Counted from the stretch's first letter, positions 1-5,489 are shown. The stretch is 6,133 nucleotides of DNA from Petrotoga sp. UBA5851 (GCA_002431635.1 DJGH01000046.1:16600-22732); one strand, 5' to 3'. The notes: generated by a model not told the origin, from the sequence alone. A program made the numbers and translations.

Positions 1-478
1 AAATTCCGTCTAGTGTGTCATAAAGATACTCGAAAGATTTGAAATCGTATGGATTGGCACTTTTTACAGCGTCAAAGACGTTATTGACATTCTGGGTTAT
101 CTGTTCTATCACATCGGTATTTGTAACGTTTAAAAAACCAGATGAAAGGAAAAAGGTCATATCTGTTTTGGTAAACTCTTTAAGGTTTTTATAGGTACTC
201 ATTCTATCGTAGAAATTTTTTGCTACAGTCTGCGGATCAGTCTCCGGCTTCAAAAAAAAGGCTACTATCATTACATCTGTGTTGCCCATTGCATTTTGTT
301 CTCTGTAGTAGTCCAAAATTATGGGGTCATCCTGGGGCATAACCTTCATAATATCCGAATCGACACCAAGTTTGGTGGTCATATACCCGAAAAAGACCGT
401 AGCAATAAGGAATGCCACTAATATGTACTTTGCCTTGTTTATTACAAAAAGAGTCAGTCTGGAATAAAAGTCCTTCAT
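1..478 (-). CDS. RND/MMPL-family membrane transporter, N-terminal part only
   Basis: The reading frame starts at ATG 478 and stays open for 159 codons to the left edge, so the C-terminal part lies outside the window. Residues about 16-36 form a first transmembrane helix (KYILVAFLIATVFFGYM). The following DSDIMKVMPQDDP resembles the segment just after TM1 in MMPL/RND 'predicted exporter' proteins, which usually have a D-x-D...LP-x-D-x-P pattern. The rest, from residue 40, is a soluble extracytoplasmic stretch, as expected for the first large periplasmic loop. Family members export lipids or other hydrophobic molecules using the proton gradient; the substrate here cannot be read. The ATG overlaps the stop codon of the upstream small membrane gene (ATGA, 475-478). 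A weak SD-like GGTGG sits in the two Trp codons just before it. It is the last visible gene of the operon that begins at 3888. The family call is fairly safe; the function within the family is open. Confidence 0.8.
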   Translation of the reverse strand, partial: MKDFYSRLTLFVINKAKYILVAFLIATVFFGYMTTKLGVDSDIMKVMPQDDPIILDYYREQNAMGNTDVMIVAFFLKPETDPQTVAKNFYDRMSTYKNLKEFTKTDMTFFLSSGFLNVTNTDVIEQITQNVNNVFDAVKSANPYDFKSFEYLYDTLDGI

Positions 479-861
479 ATAAACCACCAGAGCAGGAACA
501 GTTCAAAGCTTATCCCTATTATCAGGGAAAAACAGTTTTTGTTTTTTATGTCTATATAGCTCCTTAATGCCTGCATCCAGATGAACGAAGCAATCATGAA
601 ATTTTTTCCAAGCGCACCGAAAACAAGAGGGGAAAAGGTAATAATATAAGGAATAAAAAAATTTTTATCAGAAAAAATAGTTCTGGCACTTGCGCCGAAG
701 TAGGCTGACATAAGCAAAAAAGCACAGGCTTTCCAATTAAGGAGCCATGCCGGAGTAAATAAAAATATAATGATTATAATCACAGGAATCAAAAGCGATT
801 CTTTCTTATGCTGGAAAATCTTTGAAGGTCTGAAGATGGCATTGAAAAAATCAACAAGCAT
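475..861 (-). CDS. Small multi-pass membrane protein, Yip1-like (tentative)
   Basis: This encodes 128 residues, strongly hydrophobic, with about four predicted membrane segments: roughly 23-42 (Ile-rich), 45-63, 68-86 and 110-127. The N-terminus (FFNAIFRPSKIF) looks like the short amphipathic 'P-x-K-x-F' entry of Yip1-domain proteins, and the length and hydrophobic pattern fit a small bacterial Yip1-type protein. This resemblance is by eye and weak, and no catalytic motif is visible. The ATG at 861 lies 5 nt after the stop of the upstream gene; a purine-rich AAAGGGGAA in that gene's last codons can serve as SD. The stop overlaps the start of the downstream exporter by 4 nt, which indicates translational coupling and suggests that this protein works with, or is dosed with, the exporter. 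Confidence 0.7.
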   Translation of the reverse strand: MLVDFFNAIFRPSKIFQHKKESLLIPVIIIIIFLFTPAWLLNWKACAFLLMSAYFGASARTIFSDKNFFIPYIITFSPLVFGALGKNFMIASFIWMQALRSYIDIKNKNCFSLIIGISFELFLLWWFI

Positions 862-866
862 TTGGT

Positions 867-1556
867 TTATTCCCCTTTAAAACTTATCAACTTTAGGTCG
901 CTGCTGACAGTTATACCGTTATTTTTTAACAGGGACAGGGTTACATCAATTTCATCTGTCCCCAATAGTCTTGAGTCAAGAACAACTCCTCCAGAATTCT
1001 TAAGACCTTCAACGAAGCTTTTCTGAAATCCGCCTTTTTTGTACATGCTTTTATCAAAGATGAAGTAACGGGTTCTTATATAAGTCATGTTTGACGGAGG
1101 AATTTTTGAAAAATCTATAAGAAAAACCCTTGGGATGTACCGTATATAAAAGTTCTTAGAACTCAGAGTGTATCCGTTGATGACCGTATCAAAGTACTTT
1201 ATCTTTTTTACTTCCTCATAAGATTCCTTTTCTATCGATACGGCAAGATTTTTGAGCTCATCGTAAAGATCCTTATTTAAAGGTTCAAGATAAAGTATCT
1301 GTTCTTTCAAGTCATATCTGTACTTTCCTATGAATATTTTATAATCAATCATTCCAAAAGAAAAGGCTGATATGTTCTTGACAGAAGAAAAAGAATCTAT
1401 TATGTTTTTGGTATTGAAGCTCTGTTTTATGGTGAGAACAGGTGTTTTTTCTATGACAATATACTCTCTGTCTGTCTTACCGTAAAAAACGTATAAGAAG
1501 AAAGAGATAACGGTTGTCAGTATAAGCATTACTGCCAGCCAGCCATAGACTCTCAA
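867..1556 (-). CDS. Unknown single-TM extracytoplasmic protein
   Basis: This encodes 229 residues that I do not recognise. A single hydrophobic segment at about 4-25 (a membrane anchor or uncleaved signal) precedes a Lys/Tyr/Phe-rich soluble domain of about 200 residues, probably outside the cytoplasm. No Cys residues, lipobox or known catalytic motif are visible. The C-terminal third has alternating strand/helix character (GGVVLDSRLLGTDEIDVT) and contains small-residue turns typical of an alpha/beta fold. The start is TTG at 1556, only 2 nt after the ctpA stop. The SD (GGAGG, 9 nt upstream) is formed by the last Gly-Gly-Lys codons of ctpA, which supports this start. Its position between a periplasmic protease and membrane genes suggests an envelope role, but that is context only. 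Confidence 0.8.
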   Translation of the reverse strand: MRVYGWLAVMLILTTVISFFLYVFYGKTDREYIVIEKTPVLTIKQSFNTKNIIDSFSSVKNISAFSFGMIDYKIFIGKYRYDLKEQILYLEPLNKDLYDELKNLAVSIEKESYEEVKKIKYFDTVINGYTLSSKNFYIRYIPRVFLIDFSKIPPSNMTYIRTRYFIFDKSMYKKGGFQKSFVEGLKNSGGVVLDSRLLGTDEIDVTLSLLKNNGITVSSDLKLISFKGE

Positions 1557-1558
1557 AT

Positions 1559-2830
1559 TTATTTCCCTCCGGCCTTTTCCGTTATTACTTCAAACGCTTT
1601 CAATAACTGTGAATCGGCAGAAAGGTTTATATACGGTTTGTTTGTGGTACTGAGCATAGCTTCTGTCGTTTCGCTTTCCGAAGGCTTAACCGATTTAAGT
1701 TCAACCGCAGGATTATCAATATCTATATCCGGATCGATACCCTTAAGGTGTATATCTGTGCCGTTGGGTGTAAAGTAATGACCTATAGGAAGCCATACCT
1801 CTCCGCCGTTTGGAAGCTGTATAGGTCTCTGAACAGCTGCTTTTCCGTAAGTCTGTTTCCCTATTATTGTAGCGGTACCGTTATCTTTAAGTGCTCCGGT
1901 AAGAATTTCCGAAGCTGAAGCGGATCCCTTATTTACAAGCACAACAATAGGAATATCCTTCAGAAAATCAAAATAACTTCCTGGCTGTGGGGTTACAGTT
2001 TCTTCTTCGCCATTGTAATACCTTACGGATACAATCTTTCCGTTTCTTAGGAACATTGAACCTATATCTATTGCAACATTCAGAAAGCCTCCAGGATTGT
2101 TTCTCAGATCCAGCACCAGTCCATCCTTAGACTTGGAGATAAAATGCGAAAGCGCATCGCGCATTTCCTCATTACTTTTTTCAGCAAAGTTAGTAAGTCT
2201 TATATAGGCTATTTTTTTATTGTTATACTCAATAAGATCATATTGAACGGATTTGGTTTCTATTTTAGCTCTGGGAACCTCTATTATGCGTGTTTCATCC
2301 CAACCGTCCCTGAATACTTCAAGTTTTACGGCTGTGCCAGGCTCTCCTCTCATTCTGTCTACCGAGGGGGTATAGCCAATCTGGGATACAGGTGATCCAT
2401 CAACTGTTATTATATAGTCGTTGGGGAGGATCCCGGCTTTCTCTCCTGGGGTACCCGCCATAGGACTTACCACAACTATGGCCTTCTTGGCAGTGTCATA
2501 CCTTACTGTAAGCCCTACTCCTCCATATTCCTTGCTTTCTTCTATTCTGTTTTCATTGGTCTGGCGTTTATCAAAGTACCATGCGAAGGGATCGTCAAGT
2601 CCTGAAATTAGACCGTCTAGTGTTGAATCCAGTATTTTTGCATAGTCAATTTTGGATTTATCGTAGTAAATATTATCAATATAGTATAAAAGCATGAAGA
2701 TTGGATCCTGGTACTGTTGTTCATATATATCCTGGATTTTTTTCTGGGAAGCGGCCGCAAAGATCCAAGAAGAAAAAAAGACGGATACTATTATTACTAT
2801 TGAGATAGCTGATTTAATTTTCCTGCTCAT
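1559..2830 (-). CDS. ctpA: Carboxyl-terminal processing protease (S41 family, CtpA/Prc type)
   Basis: This encodes a 423-residue serine protease of family S41A, secreted or membrane-anchored, that cleaves envelope proteins from their C-terminal side. An N-terminal hydrophobic segment (about 8-27, ending near AAAS) is a signal peptide or anchor. A PDZ domain spans about 102-178 (GGVGL, then the AG..PGEKAGI..ND.I..VDG core). The S41 core follows from about 205 to 372, with DLRNNPGG at 241-248. In the segment GSASASEI the nucleophile is Ser305 and the general base is Lys330 (in TYGKAAVQ). Asp316 and Gln334 match E. coli Prc Asp441 and Gln459 by spacing, so the enzyme looks active. A variable tail of about 50 residues follows. 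The ATG at 2830 overlaps the end of trmI by 17 nt and has GAGGAG as SD, 4 nt upstream. The length is normal for bacterial CtpA. Confidence 0.95.
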   Translation of the reverse strand: MSRKIKSAISIVIIVSVFFSSWIFAAASQKKIQDIYEQQYQDPIFMLLYYIDNIYYDKSKIDYAKILDSTLDGLISGLDDPFAWYFDKRQTNENRIEESKEYGGVGLTVRYDTAKKAIVVVSPMAGTPGEKAGILPNDYIITVDGSPVSQIGYTPSVDRMRGEPGTAVKLEVFRDGWDETRIIEVPRAKIETKSVQYDLIEYNNKKIAYIRLTNFAEKSNEEMRDALSHFISKSKDGLVLDLRNNPGGFLNVAIDIGSMFLRNGKIVSVRYYNGEEETVTPQPGSYFDFLKDIPIVVLVNKGSASASEILTGALKDNGTATIIGKQTYGKAAVQRPIQLPNGGEVWLPIGHYFTPNGTDIHLKGIDPDIDIDNPAVELKSVKPSESETTEAMLSTTNKPYINLSADSQLLKAFEVITEKAGGK

Positions 2831-3629
2831 AGTACTCCTCTCCTTCCAATTTAGTTTTTCCTAAACCTAGTGTTTTCCTTGCAAAAATAAGAAATGCCGT
2901 ATGTCCTACCATTATGTCCGAGGGTCTGAGTCTGTATGGATTGGTTTTATATCTTCTGATAAATGTTTCCCAGACATCAATCTTCTTAAACTCAAAGTTC
3001 CTCATGGCCAACAGAATTTCTGAAACCTGGTTTGTTGTAGGAACAAGCACTCCCAGCATACTGGAATTTCCCATAGCCCCGTAAACTATATCCATATAAT
3101 CTTGGGGATTAGGAAGGTCTAGAAAAACTGAATCAAAATTTGTTTCATCTATTCCGTCCTTTATATCCCTGTTTTTAAAAATAACATTATCGTACTGTGA
3201 AAATTTCATAAGATTGGTTCGTGCCAGATCTATAAAATCCTGTCTTTTTTCGTAGGAGAAAACCTTTCCTTCTGATCCTACAATCTTTGAAAAAATACCT
3301 GTAGCCCCACCGCTTCCGCATCCTGCCTCAAGAATCGTATCTCCGGGTTTTATCCCAAGGTTGAGTATAACATATCCCAGGTCTTTGGGATATGCAATCT
3401 GGGAAGCACGCTTAAGTTTGAAGATGTACTCGTCATAAGTTGGTCTTGCAACGATAAATCGGGCTCCTTTATTTGATTCGCCTGTATAACCGTACTCCTG
3501 TCCGATGAAGCTTGCGGTATCAATACTGCCCTTGTGGCATGAAGATTTATTTCCGTCAGCCTTTATGAGAAGGGTAGTATCGTCCTCAAAGTATATAAGG
3601 ACAAAATCGTCCTGGTTTATTGTTCTCAA
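2814..3629 (-). CDS. trmI: tRNA (adenine-58-N1)-methyltransferase, TrmI type
   Basis: This encodes a 271-residue cytoplasmic SAM-dependent methyltransferase of the TrmI/GCD14 family, which makes m1A in the T-loop of tRNA (position 58), a modification that stabilises tRNA, notably in thermophiles. Family marks visible are an N-terminal beta-rich domain (about 1-60), the K-R-x-x-Q-x-x-Y-P-K-D segment at 71-83, the SAM motif EAGCGSG at 101-107, the acidic motif YEKR around 126-129, the catalytic DLPNP at 171-175, and the C-terminal RPSDIMVGHTAFL segment at 235-247. The start is TTG 3629, chosen because AGGAGG sits exactly 7 nt upstream, inside the last codons of the repressor gene. Its stop (2814-2816) lies within ctpA. 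TrmI enzymes work as tetramers. The length is usual for the family and nothing appears missing. Confidence 0.94.
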   Translation of the reverse strand: MRTINQDDFVLIYFEDDTTLLIKADGNKSSCHKGSIDTASFIGQEYGYTGESNKGARFIVARPTYDEYIFKLKRASQIAYPKDLGYVILNLGIKPGDTILEAGCGSGGATGIFSKIVGSEGKVFSYEKRQDFIDLARTNLMKFSQYDNVIFKNRDIKDGIDETNFDSVFLDLPNPQDYMDIVYGAMGNSSMLGVLVPTTNQVSEILLAMRNFEFKKIDVWETFIRRYKTNPYRLRPSDIMVGHTAFLIFARKTLGLGKTKLEGEEYYEQEN

Positions 3630-3630
3630 A

Positions 3631-3888
3631 TCACATCCTCCTAAATTTTGAAAGGTTCTCTATAAGTTCGTTTATGAGTTTCTCATCCTGTGTGGACTCG
3701 TATTTTATAAAACAATTTCTGGCATATTCTTTTACTATTTCTTTGGCAGTGTTGTCTAGAGCACCTGATATGGCACTGAGCTGGGTAAGTACCTCCACGC
3801 AGTTCCTTTCCTGTTCAACCATGTTCTGTAAACCCTTTATCTGTCCCTCTATCCTTTTCAGCCGGTTCATTATCTGTTTTTTTGCCAC
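3631..3888 (-). CDS. CsoR/RcnR/CstR-family (DUF156) transcriptional repressor
   Basis: This encodes an 85-residue all-helical DNA-binding repressor. The family opening NRLKRIEGQIKG at 8-19 and the Cys-containing helix NCVEVLTQLSAISGAL at 29-44 are clear. By alignment with copper sensor CsoR (ligands C-H-C, Cys36/His61/Cys65 in M. tuberculosis), this protein has Cys30, Tyr55 and Cys59. Both thiols are kept at the correct spacing of 29 residues but the His ligand is replaced by Tyr. That is closer to the two-Cys persulfide sensor CstR than to a Cu(I) sensor; the exact inducer is not certain. The start chosen is GTG 3888, with AGGAGG 7 nt upstream; the in-frame TTG at 3894 would touch the SD. 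The gene ends with two AGG Arg codons that form the SD of trmI. As first gene of the operon it probably autoregulates it. Confidence 0.9.
   Translation of the reverse strand: MAKKQIMNRLKRIEGQIKGLQNMVEQERNCVEVLTQLSAISGALDNTAKEIVKEYARNCFIKYESTQDEKLINELIENLSKFRRM
3637..3642 (-). promoter_or_regulatory. Ribosome binding site of trmI embedded in the repressor gene
   Basis: AGGAGG is formed by Arg83-Arg84 codons of the repressor and lies 7 nt before the TTG start of trmI. The repressor stop (TGA, 3631-3633) falls between SD and start with only 1 nt left over. Ribosomes finishing the repressor are placed directly on trmI. This site decides the trmI start. Confidence 0.85.
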
Positions 3889-3895
3889 TGTCAAC

Positions 3896-3901
3896 CCTCC
3901 T
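3896..3901 (-). promoter_or_regulatory. Ribosome binding site of the CsoR-like repressor
   Basis: AGGAGG lies 7 nt before GTG 3888. The alternative in-frame TTG 3894 would leave only 1 nt of spacing, so the SD selects the GTG and the protein starts MAKKQ. Confidence 0.85.
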
Positions 3902-3908
3902 GCCGTTC

Positions 3909-3937
3909 ATAATTCATATTAATTATACTACAATTAA
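3909..3937 (-). promoter_or_regulatory. Putative promoter and operator of the six-gene operon
   Basis: A consensus -10 box TATAAT lies at 3922-3927, giving a transcription start near 3915 and a leader of about 27 nt before GTG 3888. The -35 region is poor, so the promoter may depend on other factors or be weak. Two overlapping dyads cover the -10: TTAATT-N7-AATTAA (3919-3937) and ATAATT-N6-AATTAT (3909-3926). Together they place AATT cores at 3911, 3921 and 3932, about one DNA turn apart. This is a sensible place for autoregulation, but in AT-rich DNA such dyads can arise by chance, and they lack the G/C tracts of typical CsoR operators. Confidence 0.5.
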
Positions 3938-3955
3938 GATTTTTACGATACTTTT

Positions 3956-3993
3956 TTAAAATAAAAACGAACAGGAAAAATCAATTTATTCGT
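3956..3993 (-). terminator. Weak Rho-independent terminator candidate after the PAP2 gene
   Basis: Downstream of the PAP2 stop, read on the minus strand, ACGAA (3989-3993) can pair with TTCGT (3967-3971) across a 17-nt loop, followed by a T-rich run (TTTTATTTT). The stem is only 5 bp with a large loop, so the site is weak. It would separate PAP2 from the operon below. Confidence 0.3.
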
Positions 3994-4007
3994 ACTTGGC
4001 CAAGATA

Positions 4008-4646
4008 TCAAAAGGAAATCTCCAGATATGGCATGAAAGCGCCTAAAAGAAAACCCAAAGCCGATGCCGCTATTACATCGGATGTCCAGTGCTTGTCTTC
4101 AATGATTCTCATGGCTGAAACGGTTGCCGGCAGTATGTAAAGCCACTGTCCATATTTTTGTGCATAAGGAGTGACAACCGCCCATGCAACGATTGAATGT
4201 CCGGAAGGAAAGGAAAGGTAGTTGTCAGAAGCTGCTGCTAAGCCCATAAAACTGTTTTTCCCTTCTTCCATGAAGGGGCGGGCTCTGCCGGTTGCATGTT
4301 TGAGCAGATAACCAACTGCTGCACTTGCAGCTCCGGCCTGAAAGGAACGAAAAGCAACATCCTTAAATTCAGGACTGTCAAAAAGAAAAGACGATATCAA
4401 TAATGCCGAACTTATACCAAGACTTATCTTTGCATCGGTTAAAGAATCAATCGAAAGGTTCTCAATTTTTGGTACAGTCAAACGTATCTGTTCATCAAAA
4501 AAGTATGCAGCCGCCACAGCTGAGGCGCAAACCAATACTGTACCTGCAGTATCCTTAGTATCGCTGTACTTCAGATCAAGCTTAAATTGGGAAAATAAAC
4601 TAATGCTCAGAGATATCATGAGGAGCATCACAATAATTTTTTTCAA
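4008..4646 (-). CDS. PAP2-superfamily phosphatase with N-terminal signal/anchor
   Basis: This encodes a 212-residue type-2 phosphatidic acid phosphatase homologue, a family that dephosphorylates lipid phosphates or undecaprenyl diphosphate at the outer face of the membrane. All three motifs are present: K116-X6-R123-P124 (motif 1), P147-S-G-H150 (motif 2, His150 the proton donor), and R180-X5-H186-X3-D190 (motif 3, His186 the nucleophile). It should be active. A signal-like N-terminus (1-20, MKKIIVMLLMISLSISLFSQ) precedes a charged region, then hydrophobic stretches at about 33-50, 75-90, 102-115, 150-160 and 190-207. The start is TTG 4646 with GAGG 9 nt upstream; this fits the MKK-type signal start. 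No good promoter is evident in the 85 nt between it and the tRNA terminator. The substrate is unknown; lipid or undecaprenyl phosphate recycling is the default guess. Confidence 0.9.
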   Translation of the reverse strand: MKKIIVMLLMISLSISLFSQFKLDLKYSDTKDTAGTVLVCASAVAAAYFFDEQIRLTVPKIENLSIDSLTDAKISLGISSALLISSFLFDSPEFKDVAFRSFQAGAASAAVGYLLKHATGRARPFMEEGKNSFMGLAAASDNYLSFPSGHSIVAWAVVTPYAQKYGQWLYILPATVSAMRIIEDKHWTSDVIAASALGFLLGAFMPYLEISF

Positions 4647-4732
4647 AGTATCCCGCCTCTTTTTTTAAAAGTAATTACGTGATTAGATTTAGGCTTTCTC
4701 TCTCAGAAATTACCAGATCCGGCCATATAAAC

Positions 4733-4761
4733 AAAAAAAGCCCAGACTCCCTGAGCTTTTT
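4733..4761 (-). terminator. Rho-independent terminator of tRNA-Ala
   Basis: On the minus strand, directly after the tRNA CCA, AAAAAGCTCAG pairs with CTGGGCTTTTT (one T-G wobble) around a 5-nt GGAGT loop, and the 3' arm continues into a run of seven T. This is a textbook intrinsic terminator starting about 1 nt after the mature tRNA end. Confidence 0.85.
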
Positions 4762-4762
4762 A

Positions 4763-4838
4763 TGGTGGAGTCGATGGGATTCGAACCCACGACTTCTACA
4801 ATGCCATTGTAGCGTGCTCCCAATTGCACCACGACCCC
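4763..4838 (-). tRNA. tRNA-Ala, anticodon GGC, CCA encoded
   Basis: The 76-nt sequence folds as a complete cloverleaf. The acceptor stem GGGGTCG/CGACTCC contains the G3-U70 wobble that is the identity element of alanine tRNA. The D stem is GTGC/GCAC with a GG-containing loop. The anticodon stem is CTACA/TGTAG with loop ATGGCAT, giving anticodon GGC (plus-strand positions 4803-4805), which reads GCC and GCU. The variable loop is AAGTC, and the T arm is GTGGG-TTCGAAT-CCCAT. Discriminator A73 and a genome-encoded CCA end it. Positions 32 and 38 are A and U, the pair also found in other bacterial tRNA-Ala(GGC). The gene has its own promoter and terminator. Confidence 0.97.
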
Positions 4839-4856
4839 CTGAACTTAAACACAAAT

Positions 4857-4885
4857 ATTATATATTAATACTTCATCTTTGTCAA
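4857..4885 (-). promoter_or_regulatory. Perfect consensus promoter of tRNA-Ala
   Basis: Read on the minus strand, TTGACA (4880-4885) and TATAAT (4857-4862) both match the housekeeping-sigma consensus in all six positions, with a 17-nt spacer. Transcription would start near 4850, about 12 nt before the mature tRNA 5' end at 4838. The -35 box starts 11 nt after the folT stop. Confidence 0.95.
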
Positions 4886-4896
4886 GACCATCTCTT

Positions 4897-5436
4897 TCAT
4901 GATTTGTTCTCAGTAGGGAGTATCATGCCTGTCCTTAGCTGTGGAACGCGTTTTAAAAGTTCATAAATGATCATCGGATTTATTATGACACGCAGGACGA
5001 ATGTAATAATCCTCGGAGGCATAAGCACTGCCCAGGGTATTTGGAAAAGTTGGTTTATAAGCAGTGGGGTTATAGAAATACCTATTAATTCAGCTATCAT
5101 GGAAGTTACAAGTATGTTGGCAAATGTAAGTTTTTTACGCAGAATATATCTGAATAAAAGACCTGGGATAAGTCCGTAAAGCAGCGAGGTAAGAGTGAAC
5201 TGAGGCATGAATGCTCCCATAGGGTATATAAAGTAGCCTAGAAGATCAGAAACCGCTCCTACTACTGCGCCGTCAAGCGGTCCTAAAGAAATGCCTGCAA
5301 GTATAACCGGAAGTGTGCCTACTCCGAAACGTACTCCTTCGGCTCCGCCTATCGGAATTCTTACTGACAGAAATCGTGAAAGTACTATTGCCAATCCTAC
5401 AAACAAAGCGTTCATAACTATTCTTCTTGATTTCAT
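4897..5436 (-). CDS. folT: ECF transporter S component, FolT-like (folate)
   Basis: This encodes a 179-residue integral membrane substrate-binding subunit of an energy-coupling factor transporter, with about six helices (roughly 7-24, 38-53, 55-72, 78-98, 105-128 and 142-162). It matches the folate S-component pattern by eye: R-x-G-x-G-x-x-P at 36-43, ILAGISLGPLDGAVVGAVSD at 45-64, then Y/F-P-x-G-A-F-x-P-x-F-T-L at 71-82. Helix 1 carries small residues four apart (A10, G14), as used by S components to dock the shared EcfT. No EcfA/EcfT genes are nearby, consistent with group II transporters whose energising module is encoded elsewhere. The start ATG 5436 has GGAGG 4 nt upstream. Folate specificity is inferred; another vitamin S component cannot be excluded. 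Confidence 0.83.
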   Translation of the reverse strand: MKSRRIVMNALFVGLAIVLSRFLSVRIPIGGAEGVRFGVGTLPVILAGISLGPLDGAVVGAVSDLLGYFIYPMGAFMPQFTLTSLLYGLIPGLLFRYILRKKLTFANILVTSMIAELIGISITPLLINQLFQIPWAVLMPPRIITFVLRVIINPMIIYELLKRVPQLRTGMILPTENKS

Positions 5437-5455
5437 TTTTCCTCCGCACCTCTAT

Positions 5456-5481
5456 AGATATGCTTATATTATATCATATCT
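5456..5481 (-). promoter_or_regulatory. Extended -10 promoter of folT inside an inverted repeat
   Basis: On the minus strand, TGATATAAT gives an extended -10 (TATAAT at 5468-5473), with a start point near 5461 and a leader of about 25 nt. The -35 side has only a distant TTTACA, at poor spacing, at the end of the upstream gene. The -10 is framed by perfect 7-bp arms AGATATG and CATATCT separated by 12 nt, a layout that suits a repressor operator. The leader is too short for a folate riboswitch. Confidence 0.5.
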
Positions 5482-5489
5482 GGTATATT

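Noticed and set aside
2144..2645. Two plus-strand open frames of 83 and 74 aa
   Set aside because: Both lie wholly inside ctpA on the other strand, lack SD sequences and have no recognisable domain.
3620..3922. Plus-strand 100-aa open frame
   Set aside because: It is antisense to the complete CsoR-family gene, whose conserved motifs show the true coding strand.
4676..4694. Small AT-rich symmetries before the PAP2 gene (GTAATTAC; TTTCT-N5-AGAAA)
   Set aside because: Arms of 4-5 bp in AT-rich DNA are expected by chance, and no convincing promoter lies with them.
4679..4966. Plus-strand 95-aa open frame containing RWDSNPRLLQC
   Set aside because: It runs antisense through the tRNA-Ala gene; this peptide pattern is the familiar artefact of translating the reverse strand of a tRNA, and part of it also overlaps the end of folT.
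5437..5489. Folate (THF) riboswitch before folT
   Set aside because: The intergenic space is 53 bp and the predicted leader about 25 nt, too short for a THF aptamer; no such fold is visible.
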